The position numbers and the translations under genes are program-made. This document shows, one piece after another, positions 17,631 to 25,892 of a DNA stretch of 64,000 nucleotides. Each line of letters opens with the position of its first letter. The stretch's first letter is position 1. Origin of the DNA: Ramlibacter henchirensis. Lineage in GTDB: Bacteria; Pseudomonadota; Gammaproteobacteria; Burkholderiales; Burkholderiaceae_C. The stretch lies in NCBI RefSeq assembly GCF_004682015.1, contig NZ_SMLM01000001.1:1116001-1180000 (forward strand), given 5' to 3'. A model generated the notes under the pieces. The model was given only the letters and a program-made list of their open reading frames with translations. It did not search any database and was not told the DNA's origin.

Positions 17631-18521
17631 ATGAACGTCTCCCCGCCGATCCGCATGTCGTATTCGGTCGAGCTCGCCTACCAGGTGAACCAGCCCGGTG
17701 CGGACTTCGTGCTCAACGTGCATGCCGCGCGCACCGCCTCGCAGCGCGTGGTGTCCGAGCACCTCGAGATCTCCCCGCCGATGGCCTGGCAGGAATACGT
17801 CGACCCGGCCAGCTCGTCACGGCTGCTGCGCCTGCGCGCGGACACGGGCAAGCTGGTCGTTCGCTACCACTGCGCCGTGGATCTCGATCACGTGAGGGCC
17901 GATCCCTCGGGGGTGCCGGAAAACTGGATCTGCAACCTGCCCGGCGCCGTGTTGCCTTACCTGTACCCGAGCCGCTACTGCGAGTCCGACACGCTCAACG
18001 CGTTCGCGCGCGAGCAGTTCGGCAGCGTGCGCCAGGGCTACACGCGCGTCCAGATGATCTGCGAATGGGTCCAGCGCAACATCAGGTTCGTTTCCGGGAG
18101 CTCGGGCGGCACGACCACCGCGGCCGAAACGCTGGCCGGCGGCGAGGGCGTGTGCCGGGATTTCGCCCACCTGATGAGCGCCCTGTGCCGGGCGCTGAAC
18201 GTGCCCGCGCGGTTTGCCACGGGCCTGGATTACGGCGCCGACCCTGAACTCGGCCCCACCGATTTCCACGCCTACGTCGAGGTGTACCTCGGCACGCGCT
18301 GGTACATCTTCGATCCGTCCGGGACGGCCGTCCCGATGGGGCTGGTGCGCCTGGCGTCCGGCCGCGACGCCTCCGACTGCGCCTACGCGACCATCTTCGG
18401 CGACGTGACGCCCCTCACGCGCTGGTTGACCGTGCAGCCCACGGCCGGCGGCGACGGCCAGGTCCGGCTGCCCTTCAAGTGCGCCGAGGCGCTGTCGACC
18501 GATTCCGCGGCGCTGGCTTGA
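17631..18521 (+). CDS. Transglutaminase-like cysteine protease-fold protein
   Basis: 296 residues. The N-terminal half is the beta-rich extension often found with bacterial transglutaminase domains. The catalytic triad is complete: Cys175 in GGEGVCRDFAH, His213 in TDFHAYVEV and Asp228 in FDPSG. No signal peptide is visible, so it is likely cytoplasmic. Related proteins in Proteobacteria are often encoded near circularly permuted ATP-grasp or alpha-E proteins, but none is adjacent here. A terminator-like hairpin follows at 18530. Confidence 0.85.
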   Translation: MNVSPPIRMSYSVELAYQVNQPGADFVLNVHAARTASQRVVSEHLEISPPMAWQEYVDPASSSRLLRLRADTGKLVVRYHCAVDLDHVRADPSGVPENWICNLPGAVLPYLYPSRYCESDTLNAFAREQFGSVRQGYTRVQMICEWVQRNIRFVSGSSGGTTTAAETLAGGEGVCRDFAHLMSALCRALNVPARFATGLDYGADPELGPTDFHAYVEVYLGTRWYIFDPSGTAVPMGLVRLASGRDASDCAYATIFGDVTPLTRWLTVQPTAGGDGQVRLPFKCAEALSTDSAALA

Positions 18522-18529
18522 TGTGAACC

Positions 18530-18556
18530 CACCCTGGGCCGGCACGCGCCAGGGTG
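18530..18556. terminator. Bidirectional hairpin between convergent genes
   Basis: CACCCTGG and CCAGGGTG form a perfect eight-base stem with an 11-base loop, placed between the stop of the transglutaminase gene (+) and the stop of the small gene at 18561 (-). There is no clear T-run. Its position suits termination from both sides. Confidence 0.5.
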
Positions 18557-18560
18557 CGAT

Positions 18561-18791
18561 TCAGGCTTGCCGCAGCTTGCGCAGCTGCAGTTCCAGGCTC
18601 GCCAGCCGGCTGTGCAGTGTGTCCACATGCCTCATCGCATCCCGGACATCGCCGGCGGAGCCCACCGCGCGAAGGCTCATCGCGCGCCGAAGCGCCACCC
18701 CTTCCTCGGCGCGGACGGTCGCCACCTCGCCGCAAAGCATCTCCAGGGAAGCGTCGTCCGTCATGGCGTTCACAGGTGCAAGAGTGGTCAT
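18561..18791 (-). CDS. Small coiled-coil protein of unknown function
   Basis: 76 residues. The C-terminal third (HVDTLHSRLASLELQLRKLR) has a heptad pattern and would form a coiled coil. No family is recognised. Its ATG overlaps the stop of the preceding gene (ATGA), so the two are translated together. Confidence 0.55.
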   Translation of the reverse strand: MTTLAPVNAMTDDASLEMLCGEVATVRAEEGVALRRAMSLRAVGSAGDVRDAMRHVDTLHSRLASLELQLRKLRQA

Positions 18792-19135
18792 GGCGCCGGC
18801 CTCAGCAGCACGGGCCCGAGAAGCCGCGGGACCACCAGGATCAGGTCACCGGGCGCCCGCATCAATGTCACGTCGCCGCTGTCGTCCAGCGATCGAAGCA
18901 GGACCTTGCAGCGCCCGGCGAACTGGCCCGTCAGCTTCTCCACCGAAAGCACGCGGAACAGGCGCACATCGTTGTTGATCTGCAGGACGTCGGCCGCCCT
19001 GAGCCTGCTCACGGTGCGCAGTTCGGTATCGCTCACCACGCCGCCGCCTCGAGGCACCTGGCCCTTTGGGACTGCGGAGGAAGTATCGGTCGATGGCGTG
19101 GCGTTGGTGCTTTCATGCGAAACCTTCGTACGCAT
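18788..19135 (-). CDS. Hypothetical protein, partner of the small coiled-coil gene
   Basis: 115 residues. The first 40 are polar and probably disordered. The remainder (RAADVLQINNDVRLFRVLSVE and following) is predicted beta-rich, ending in a hydrophobic stretch RLLGPVLLRPAP. No family is recognised. The open frame extends upstream antisense to the channel gene, and ATG at 19135 is the sensible start. It overlaps the next gene by four bases. Confidence 0.5.
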   Translation of the reverse strand: MRTKVSHESTNATPSTDTSSAVPKGQVPRGGGVVSDTELRTVSRLRAADVLQINNDVRLFRVLSVEKLTGQFAGRCKVLLRSLDDSGDVTLMRAPGDLILVVPRLLGPVLLRPAP

Positions 19136-19194
19136 GGTGCGCGCCGGGCCATCGCGGCGCCTGCTACTTCGGTAAGGGTTTGTGCCGCGTGCGT

Positions 19195-19845
19195 TCAAGC
19201 CGCATCGCCACCCGGTGACCATCGCGGAAGCGTGTACCCGGTCACGAGCGCCAGGACGCGCAGGCCGCCGGCACAGGCGGCGCCGAGCACCAGCCCCAGG
19301 CCTTCCGGCACGCCGGCATGCTGCAGGACGACCAGCAGCCAGCCGCCCGCGAACGCGCAGATGGCGTAGGGGCGATGGTCGCGCAGCGCCGTGGGGATCT
19401 CGTTGCAGACGATGTCCCGCAGCACGCCGCCGAAGGTCGCCGTGATCACTCCCATCAGGACCGCGACGATCCCGGGCAGGTCCTGCGCCAGCGCGAGCTG
19501 GGTGCCGCTGGCGCTGAACAGGCCCAGGCCCAGTGCATCCGGCCACTGCATCGCCCGCTCGGTGGGCGCGAAGTGACGCGCCCTCAGGAAGGCCATCGCG
19601 CCCGCGCACAGCACCAGCAACGCCCACAGCCACTCGGAATGCGCCACCCAGAAGAAAGGCCGCCGGTCGAGCAGCACGTCGCGCAGCGTGCCGCCGCCGA
19701 ACGCGGCGAGTCCGGCGACCAGGCAGACGCCGACCGCATCCAGGCGCTTGCGGGCGGCCTCCAGGAGGCCGGAGAGGGCGAAGGCGAGGGTGGCGCCGGC
19801 CTCGACGACCGTCAGCAGCCATGACAGCAAGGGTGCATTCGACAT
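19195..19845 (-). CDS. TRIC family cation channel (UPF0126/YadS-like)
   Basis: 216 residues with seven predicted helices and the two repeated glycine motifs of the TRIC fold, AFGGGTLRD in the first half and TFGGVLRDI in the second. Bacterial members are homotrimeric monovalent-cation channels of the inner membrane. The length is typical. It stands alone, with no operon partner. Confidence 0.9.
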   Translation of the reverse strand: MSNAPLLSWLLTVVEAGATLAFALSGLLEAARKRLDAVGVCLVAGLAAFGGGTLRDVLLDRRPFFWVAHSEWLWALLVLCAGAMAFLRARHFAPTERAMQWPDALGLGLFSASGTQLALAQDLPGIVAVLMGVITATFGGVLRDIVCNEIPTALRDHRPYAICAFAGGWLLVVLQHAGVPEGLGLVLGAACAGGLRVLALVTGYTLPRWSPGGDAA

Positions 19846-19890
19846 CGGCCGATTGTCCTTGCCAGCCCGAAGCCGGGGACGCGGGGCGCC

Positions 19891-20163
19891 TCAGTCGAAG
19901 TCGAACAGCTCGCCCAGGAAGCCTTCGCGCTTCTTCTTCCGGTAGTGCCCGCCACCGCCGTAGGGAGCCTGTGCGGGCGGGTAGGCCGGCGCAGGCTGGT
20001 GCTGCGCCGGCGCGGCCATGGCCTGCGGCGAGGCTCGTTCGATGATCTTGTCCAGCTCGCCGCGGTCAAGCCAGACGCCGCGGCACTGCGGGCAGTAGTC
20101 GATCTCGATCCCGCTTCGTTCGGCCATCGTGAGGTTCACGGTTTTGCAAACAGGGCACTGCAC
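19891..20163 (-). CDS. Zinc-ribbon (zf-TFIIB) domain protein
   Basis: 90 residues. Two CxxC knuckles, QCPVCKT at the N-terminus and YCPQCRGVWLDRGELDKI, make the TFIIB-type zinc ribbon found in small bacterial proteins. The tail is Pro/Ala/Tyr-rich and ends in a basic patch and an acidic end. The start is GTG 20163 with GAAGGAG upstream; it is needed to include the first zinc knuckle. The much longer upstream frame is antisense to the LytTR gene. Confidence 0.8.
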   Translation of the reverse strand: MQCPVCKTVNLTMAERSGIEIDYCPQCRGVWLDRGELDKIIERASPQAMAAPAQHQPAPAYPPAQAPYGGGGHYRKKKREGFLGELFDFD

Positions 20164-20228
20164 GGTTGAGCTCCTTCGTTGGGTGCGATCATCTTCCCAC
20201 CGCACGCAGCCCGGCACGGGAAACCCCG

Positions 20229-21104
20229 TCAGCGGCCAAGCACCTCCCGGTAGCGGCGGCTGCAAGGCACGCTGCTGCCGTCCTTCATCTTCAGGCGCGC
20301 GTCGCCCGCTTCCAGCGGCTCGATCTCGGCGACCCGGTCCAGGTTGACGGCCCAGCTGCGGTGCACGCGGGCGAAGCGCGCCGGGTCCAGTTGGGCGAGG
20401 AAGTCGGCGAGGGTGGAGCGCAGCAGGTAGTCGTGCCCGTTGACGCGCAGCCCAAGGTAGTTGCCCTGGGCCTGCAGCCAGTCGATGTCGGCCGCGGCCA
20501 CCAGGAACTCCTTGCGCAGCTTGCGCACCAGGAATCGTTCGGGTCGCGCCGGCGGCGTGGGGCTGGCAGCGGGTGAATGCGCGGGCGGCTCGGGCGCGTC
20601 GAGCACGCGCGCCTCGCCCTGCGTGCGCAAGAGCAGGAAGCGCCAGCCCACGATGGTCCCCAGGATCGCGGCATAGCTGCGCACGTCCTTCAGGAACTCG
20701 TAGAGCAGGACGTCCGTCCAGGAGCCCATCCGGTACTGCAGCCCGAGGGCGGCATACGCCGCCCATCGCAGGCCCATCATCCCGACGACGTGCAGCAGGG
20801 TGAACGCGACGCTGCCGGCCAAGTGCCAGCCGAGGCACGCGGGCAACGTGTCCAGCCGCACGGTATGCCGGCGCTCCCACCAGGCCACGGCCGGGACCAG
20901 CGCGCCCACCACGACCACGCTCGTCAATTCCCAGAGCAGCGGGTGCCAGTAGGCATGCGTTGGCGCGAACCGGCGCAGGTCCATCCAGCTGACCACGCTG
21001 TTGAACACCACCTGGATGGCGAGCACCGCCACCCAGAAGCCCACGTCGGCGGCGCGTTCGTGCCGCCGGTAGTACGTGAGCCAGCCTGGAAGCGCATCCG
21101 CCAT
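20229..21104 (-). CDS. Membrane-bound LytTR-type DNA-binding regulator
   Basis: 291 residues. About four membrane helices occupy residues 20-160, then a Pro-rich linker leads to a LytTR DNA-binding domain (FLVRKLRKEFLVAAADIDWL, DYLLRSTLADF, FARVHRSWAVNLDRV, and the final CSRRYREVL). This layout puts a membrane sensor and DNA-binding domain in one chain, with no receiver domain. ATG at 21104 is preferred to an in-frame upstream ATG. A 9-base direct repeat resembling a LytTR site lies 26 bases upstream, facing the divergent acyltransferase gene. Confidence 0.88.
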   Translation of the reverse strand: MADALPGWLTYYRRHERAADVGFWVAVLAIQVVFNSVVSWMDLRRFAPTHAYWHPLLWELTSVVVVGALVPAVAWWERRHTVRLDTLPACLGWHLAGSVAFTLLHVVGMMGLRWAAYAALGLQYRMGSWTDVLLYEFLKDVRSYAAILGTIVGWRFLLLRTQGEARVLDAPEPPAHSPAASPTPPARPERFLVRKLRKEFLVAAADIDWLQAQGNYLGLRVNGHDYLLRSTLADFLAQLDPARFARVHRSWAVNLDRVAEIEPLEAGDARLKMKDGSSVPCSRRYREVLGR

Positions 21105-21129
21105 GGCCGCGGAGTCTAGGGCTTCCGAA

Positions 21130-21158
21130 GTTCGTCCCTTCCCGCCGCCGTTCGTCCC
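21130..21158. promoter_or_regulatory. LytTR-type binding site (two 9-base direct repeats)
   Basis: GTTCGTCCC occurs exactly at 21130-21138 and again at 21150-21158, with 11 bases between and a period of 20 bases. LytTR proteins bind two roughly 9-base direct repeats containing GTT separated by about 12 bases. The site lies between a LytTR gene and its divergent neighbour, so it probably controls one or both. Confidence 0.6.
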
Positions 21159-21241
21159 GGGAGGCGCAGGCGCGGTCCCAAAGCGCTGGCCGGGGGCGGG
21201 ACCGTCGCCGAACATGCGCGGCCTGCTTGCGAGGAGCCGAC

Positions 21242-22462
21242 ATGGAAAGACGACACGACATCGATGCGCTGCGCGCGCTGGCCTTTGCGCTGGTGATGCT
21301 CTACCACGTGGGCATGTACTACGTGGACGGCTGGGCCTGGCACCTGAAGAGTCCTCATGCGGCCGAGTGGCTGCAGGTGCCGATGCGGGCCGTCAACCTC
21401 TGGCGGATGGACCTGGTGTTCCTGGTCTCCGGCGTTGCCGTCGCGGTGCTCTGGCGCGGCGCCGGCCGCTGGGCGCTGCTGCGCCGCAGGAGCTGGCGGC
21501 TGCTGCTGCCGCTGGCCTTCGGGATGGCGGTGATCGTTCCCTACCAGGCCTATGCGCAGGGCGTGGCGAACGGACTCATCGAGCCCGGCTTCGGCGCTTT
21601 CCTGCTGCGCTACCTGAGCGGCGGACCGTGGCCGGCCGGCGCGTTCGACGGCGCGCACGTGGGCGTCACCTGGAACCACCTCTGGTTCCTGCCCTACCTC
21701 TGGCTGTACACGGCGGTGCTGGTACTCGCGCTGCCCGTGCTGGACGGCCGCATGGGACGGCGCGTTCGCTCGGCCTTCGTCCACCTGCGCGGCGCGCGTC
21801 TGCTGTGGCCCGCGCTGCCGCTGATGGCGTGGTCGCTGCTTCTGTGGCCGCACTTCCCGCCGACGCATGACCTCGTCGGCGACGGCTGGCTGCACGCCGT
21901 CTACTTCACCCTGTTCCTCTACGGCTGGTGGATCGGGCTCGACGCCGGCCTGTGGGCGGAACTGCGCCGGCTGCGCTGGCGTTTCGCGGCCGCCGCCCTG
22001 GCGCTGCTGGCGGTGTACCTCGCCTCGCGCTCGTTCGGCGCGCCCCGCATCGCCGTGCGCCTGGCTGCCGACCTGTACCTCTGGACCACGATCGTGGCGG
22101 TGCTGGGCTGGGCGCACCACGCGCTGAATCGCCCCTGGCCATGGCTGGCCTGGGCCAGCGAACAGGTCTACCCGTGGTACGTGCTCCACCAGACGCTGAT
22201 CATCGCGGCCGCCGTCTGGCTCGCTCCCCTGCGGCTGGGGCCGGTGCTGGAGCCGATCGCGATCCTGGCGCTGACCGTCGCGGGCTGCTGGTCGCTGACG
22301 GCTGTCATCCGGCGCAGCCGGGCGCTGCGGCCTCTGTTCGGGTTGAAGCCCGCCGGCGCTCAACCGTTTTTTTCCCTTGCTTCACGTACCTTCACTTTGG
22401 CTTCATGGCCGCTTCAGGATGGGCATCGAGACTGCGTTCCATCGAGGAAAGGACCAACATGA
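21242..22462 (+). CDS. Membrane acyltransferase (acyltransferase-3 / OpgC-like)
   Basis: 406 residues with about ten membrane helices. The N-terminus RRHDIDALRALAFALVMLYH carries the acyltransferase-3 signature with its conserved His. Members transfer acetyl or succinyl groups onto periplasmic or surface glycans. It diverges from a membrane LytTR regulator, with which it shares a putative operator. The last 40 residues are atypical, and the stop codon overlaps the ATG of the next gene, which suggests the frame was extended to give coupling. Confidence 0.85.
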   Translation: MERRHDIDALRALAFALVMLYHVGMYYVDGWAWHLKSPHAAEWLQVPMRAVNLWRMDLVFLVSGVAVAVLWRGAGRWALLRRRSWRLLLPLAFGMAVIVPYQAYAQGVANGLIEPGFGAFLLRYLSGGPWPAGAFDGAHVGVTWNHLWFLPYLWLYTAVLVLALPVLDGRMGRRVRSAFVHLRGARLLWPALPLMAWSLLLWPHFPPTHDLVGDGWLHAVYFTLFLYGWWIGLDAGLWAELRRLRWRFAAAALALLAVYLASRSFGAPRIAVRLAADLYLWTTIVAVLGWAHHALNRPWPWLAWASEQVYPWYVLHQTLIIAAAVWLAPLRLGPVLEPIAILALTVAGCWSLTAVIRRSRALRPLFGLKPAGAQPFFSLASRTFTLASWPLQDGHRDCVPSRKGPT

Positions 22463-22872
22463 ATCGATCGATGAAACCCAGGCTGGCGGCGATCCTTCTG
22501 GCGATCGGCACGCTCGGTGCGGCGGGCGCGGCGAATGCCGGCACCGGTGTCCACATCACCGTCGGCGTGGCGGCGCCGCCGGCTCCCGTGGTGCACGTTC
22601 CCCCGCAGCCGGTGTACGTCCCCGCGCGCCCCGCCGTTTATGCGCCGGCCTACGAGGTGTACGACGAACCGCACGGCCACTACCGCGGCCATGGCGGTCG
22701 CTCCATGCGCGGCGCGCCGCGCTGGGACCCCCACGTGCGCTACATGCCGGGCCAGGTGGTCCGGCGCCATGGCGAGCTGTGGGTCGCCAGGCGGGTTTCG
22801 GCGCGGGTCTGGAACGAGAACAGCCCGCCCGAGTGGACGCCGCAGTACTGGGCCCGGGCCGAGTACCGGTGA
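22459..22872 (+). CDS. Secreted small protein with a CBM5/12-like C-terminus
   Basis: 137 residues. A signal peptide (ending in ANA near residue 25) is followed by a Pro/Val/Tyr-rich region and a His-rich patch. The last 45 residues (YMPGQVVRRHGELWVARR, then WTPQYWARAEY) follow the aromatic spacing of family 5/12 carbohydrate-binding modules, which bind chitin-like glycans. No catalytic domain is attached. ATG 22459 has GAGGAAAGGA upstream and overlaps the acyltransferase stop, so the pair may modify and bind the same surface glycan (inference). Confidence 0.7.
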   Translation: MNRSMKPRLAAILLAIGTLGAAGAANAGTGVHITVGVAAPPAPVVHVPPQPVYVPARPAVYAPAYEVYDEPHGHYRGHGGRSMRGAPRWDPHVRYMPGQVVRRHGELWVARRVSARVWNENSPPEWTPQYWARAEYR

Positions 22873-22874
22873 GG

Positions 22875-22914
22875 GCGGCGCGGCGCCTTCAGGCTCCCCG
22901 CGCCGCTGCTCTTC
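22875..22914 (+). terminator. Rho-independent-type terminator after the CBM-like gene
   Basis: GCGGCGCGG (22875-22883) pairs with CCGCGCCGC (22898-22906) across a 14-base loop, followed by the T-rich stretch TGCTCTTCT, three bases after the stop codon. It would close the acyltransferase/CBM transcript. Confidence 0.6.
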
Positions 22915-22981
22915 TAGGGAATGACCCCGTTCGGCAGGTCCGGCATGGCCGCACCATGAGCCGCTTTGAAGGGGCGGCCGA

Positions 22982-23800
22982 ATGAACCAGGCACCGGATG
23001 GACCGAGGATCACCGACACGTGGCAGGAGGGTGGCGCGTACGACCGCTACATCGGCCGGTGGAGCTTCCGGATCGCGCCGCTGTTCCTGTCATGGCTGGC
23101 GATCCCGTCAGGGAGACGCTGGCTGGATGTCGGCTGCGGCACTGGGGCGCTGTGCGCCGCGATCCTGCGGCACGCGAATCCGTCGACGCTGACCGGCGTC
23201 GAACCTTCCGAAGGTTTCCTCTCGTTGGCCAGGCAGCACCTGCCACGGTCGGTTCGCCTGCTGGCCGGCAATGCGGAGTCAATTCCGCTGCAGGACGCGG
23301 AGGTGGACGCGGTGGTTTCCGGCCTGGTACTGAACTTCGTGCCGGACCTGCCTCGTGCCCTTGCCGAGATGGCGCGTGTTGCGTCGCCCGGCGGCAGCGT
23401 GGCGGCCTACGTGTGGGACTACGCCGAAGGCATGGAGATGCTTCGCCATTTCTGGGATGCCGCAGTGCAACTGGATCCCGGTGCCGAAAAGCTCCATGAG
23501 GGAACACGCTTCGGCCTGTGCCGGCGCGGCGCGCTCCAATCGGCCTTCGAGCAGGCTGGTTTCGACCATGTGCTTATCGCGCCGCTGGACATCGACACGC
23601 CGTTCTCCAGTTTCGACGATTACTGGCAGCCTTTCCTCGGCGCGCAGGGACCTGCGCCGGCTTACGTCGCCTCGCTCCCCGAGGAGCGCCGGATGCGCCT
23701 GCGTGAAGCGCTCCGGGCCCGGGTGCCCGCGGCCAGCGACGGAACCATTGCGCTGCGCGCGCGAGCGTGGGCCGTGCGCGGGACAGCCCCGAAACCCTGA
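22982..23800 (+). CDS. Class I SAM-dependent methyltransferase
   Basis: 272 residues. The SAM-binding motif I is LDVGCGTGALCAAI near residue 50, motif II GVEPSEGFL follows, and the AGNAESIPLQDAEVDAVV block is typical of UbiE/type 11 methyltransferases. The substrate cannot be read from sequence. The 3' end overlaps the possible 5' region of the regulator gene, whose real start is probably at 23851. Confidence 0.85.
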   Translation: MNQAPDGPRITDTWQEGGAYDRYIGRWSFRIAPLFLSWLAIPSGRRWLDVGCGTGALCAAILRHANPSTLTGVEPSEGFLSLARQHLPRSVRLLAGNAESIPLQDAEVDAVVSGLVLNFVPDLPRALAEMARVASPGGSVAAYVWDYAEGMEMLRHFWDAAVQLDPGAEKLHEGTRFGLCRRGALQSAFEQAGFDHVLIAPLDIDTPFSSFDDYWQPFLGAQGPAPAYVASLPEERRMRLREALRARVPAASDGTIALRARAWAVRGTAPKP

Positions 23801-23850
23801 CGGTCGTCTCGAGGGACGGCGTCCTGCGCGGACGCGGTAGTCTCGCGGGC

Positions 23851-25071
23851 ATGGATGCCCTGATCGCAGCCTCCGCCCGCGCTCTCTCCGCCGGCGACGC
23901 GCTCGGTGCCCTGAAGGGCGTGGCGCTGCGCGAGGATCCGCCGGCGCTCGCGCTGCGCGGTATCGCGATGGCGCAGCTGGGCGAGCTTGCCCGCGCACGC
24001 GATCTGCTGCGCCGCGCGGCACGCGCGTTCGGCCCGCGCGAGGAACTTGCGCGCGCACGCTGCGTGCTGGCGGAGGCCGAAGTCGCGCTCGCCATGCGCG
24101 AACTCGGCGACCCGCCCCGGCTGCTGGCCGCCGCAGCGGTGACGCTCGAGAAGCACGGCGATCGCTCCAATGCACTGCACGCGCGGCTGCTCACGGCCAG
24201 ACGCTTCCTGCTGCTCGGCCGGCTCGCGGATGCGTTGGCGGCCCTGGAGACCGTCGACCCGCGCGGCCTGCCGCCGGCACTGGCCGCCGTGGCCGAGCTC
24301 ACCTCCGCCGAGCTCGCGCTGCGCTCGCTGCGCTCCGCGCCCGCCAGGGCGGCCCTGGCGCGCGCGCACCAGGCCGCGTATCGATCGGGGATCCCGTCGC
24401 TGATCGCCGAAGTGGCCGAGGCGAGGGCGGCGCTGGACCGGCCCGCTGCGCGGCGCATCGCGTCCGGCGCCGAGCAGCCGCTGCGACTGGACGAGGTCGA
24501 GGCCTTGCTCGCCTCGGGCGCACTGGTGCTGGATGCCTGCCGGCGCGGCCTCGCCGGCGCCGGTGCGTGGCAACCGTTGGCGCGCCGGCCCATCCTCTTT
24601 TCGCTCGCGCGTTCGCTGGCCGAGGCATGGCCGCAGGACGTGGAGCGCGACGCGCTGATCGCCACCGCGTTCCGCACCCGCCGCCCCGACGAGACGCATC
24701 GCGCGCGGCTGCGCGTGGAGATCGGCCGCCTGCGCGCGCTGGTCAAGCACCTGGCCGGCATCGAGGCGACGCCGCGCGGCTTCGTCCTGCAACCCCGGGG
24801 CGCCTCGCAGGTCGTCGTGCTGGCGCCACCCATCGATGGCGAGCAGGCCTCGCTGGTGGCGCTGCTCTCGGACGGCACCGCGTGGTCGACATCCGCCCTG
24901 GCGCTGGCCCTGGGCGACAGCCAGCGCACGGTGCAGCGCGCCGTGGCCGAGCTGGAAGCCGCCGGCCAGGTGCGCGGCGTCGGCCAGGCGCGGGCGCGGC
25001 GCTGGGTGGCTGCGCCCTTGGCCGGTTTCACGACAGTCTTGTTACTCCCCGCTTCGCTGCCCGGTGCGTAG
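23851..25071 (+). CDS. TPR-like regulator with C-terminal helix-turn-helix
   Basis: 406 residues. The first 230 are Ala/Leu/Arg-rich helical repeats of the tetratricopeptide kind. A winged-helix part lies near residues 260-330. At the end is a second helix-turn-helix (TSALALALGDSQRTVQRAV). It probably regulates the next genes (beta-propeller and DUF899), which follow on the same strand. An in-frame GTG at 23767 exists, but ATG 23851 is the first residue of the repeat region. Confidence 0.6.
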   Translation: MDALIAASARALSAGDALGALKGVALREDPPALALRGIAMAQLGELARARDLLRRAARAFGPREELARARCVLAEAEVALAMRELGDPPRLLAAAAVTLEKHGDRSNALHARLLTARRFLLLGRLADALAALETVDPRGLPPALAAVAELTSAELALRSLRSAPARAALARAHQAAYRSGIPSLIAEVAEARAALDRPAARRIASGAEQPLRLDEVEALLASGALVLDACRRGLAGAGAWQPLARRPILFSLARSLAEAWPQDVERDALIATAFRTRRPDETHRARLRVEIGRLRALVKHLAGIEATPRGFVLQPRGASQVVVLAPPIDGEQASLVALLSDGTAWSTSALALALGDSQRTVQRAVAELEAAGQVRGVGQARARRWVAAPLAGFTTVLLLPASLPGA

Positions 25072-25118
25072 AGTCCTCTCATCGCGTCGACCCCGGCGCC
25101 GAAGGAAAGGAAAGCACC

Positions 25119-25796
25119 ATGAGCACCACCACCCACAGCCGGCCGTCGCAGGCCGAGGCGCACGCTGCCGAGATCGTGCGCGAGTTCGGCCCGTTTGCCG
25201 CGTCCACGCCGGTGCACGGCGTCAGCTACGACGGCACGCGCGTGTGGGCCGCCACGGGCGAGCGGCTCCTGGCCATCGATCCTTCCAGCGGCGAGGTCAC
25301 GCGCACGCTGGAGTGCACCTGCGACGCCGGCACCGCGTTCGACGGCAAGCACCTGTGGCAGATCGCCGGTTCGCGTATCGACAAGATCGATCCCGTCACG
25401 GGCGAAGTGATGGCGTCGATCCCGGCGCCCGCCGGCGGCAGCAACTCCGGGCTGACCTGGGCGGAAGGCAGCCTGTGGGTGGGCGACTACCGCGGCCGCA
25501 GCATCCACCGGATCGACCCCGCCACGGGCGCGGTCCAGCGCACCGTCGAGACCAACCGCTTCGTCACCGGCGTGACCTGGGTGGACGGTGAGCTCTGGCA
25601 CGGCACCTGGGAGGCCGACGAGAGCGAACTGCGCCGCATCCATCCGGAAAGCGGCGAAGTGCTCACGCGACTGGAGATGCCGCCCGGTACCGGCGTGAGC
25701 GGCCTCGAATCGGACGGCGCCGACCTCCTGTACTGCGGAGGCGGCGCCAGTGGCAAGGTGCGTGCCGTCCGGCGCCCGCGGGCGCAGCGCGCCTAG
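25119..25796 (+). CDS. Beta-propeller-type protein (glutamine-cyclotransferase-like repeats)
   Basis: 225 residues made of about five repeats of a 40-45 residue unit with the pattern G.RVWA..GERLLAIDP, as in Vgb/YncE-type or glutaminyl-cyclotransferase-like propellers. There is no signal peptide, so it is likely cytoplasmic. It has too few blades for a closed seven-bladed ring, so it may dimerise or have a reduced ring. ATG 25119 follows a GGAAAGGAAAG ribosome site. It lies between the TPR/HTH regulator and the DUF899 gene. Confidence 0.7.
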   Translation: MSTTTHSRPSQAEAHAAEIVREFGPFAASTPVHGVSYDGTRVWAATGERLLAIDPSSGEVTRTLECTCDAGTAFDGKHLWQIAGSRIDKIDPVTGEVMASIPAPAGGSNSGLTWAEGSLWVGDYRGRSIHRIDPATGAVQRTVETNRFVTGVTWVDGELWHGTWEADESELRRIHPESGEVLTRLEMPPGTGVSGLESDGADLLYCGGGASGKVRAVRRPRAQRA

Positions 25797-25892
25797 GCAT
25801 CCCTCATTCCCCCGCGGGTCCCGACCCGGGTCGGGCCGCCGCATGGATCGAAGTTTCTCAACAGGCTCGGCGAGCCAACGAAGGAGCACACC

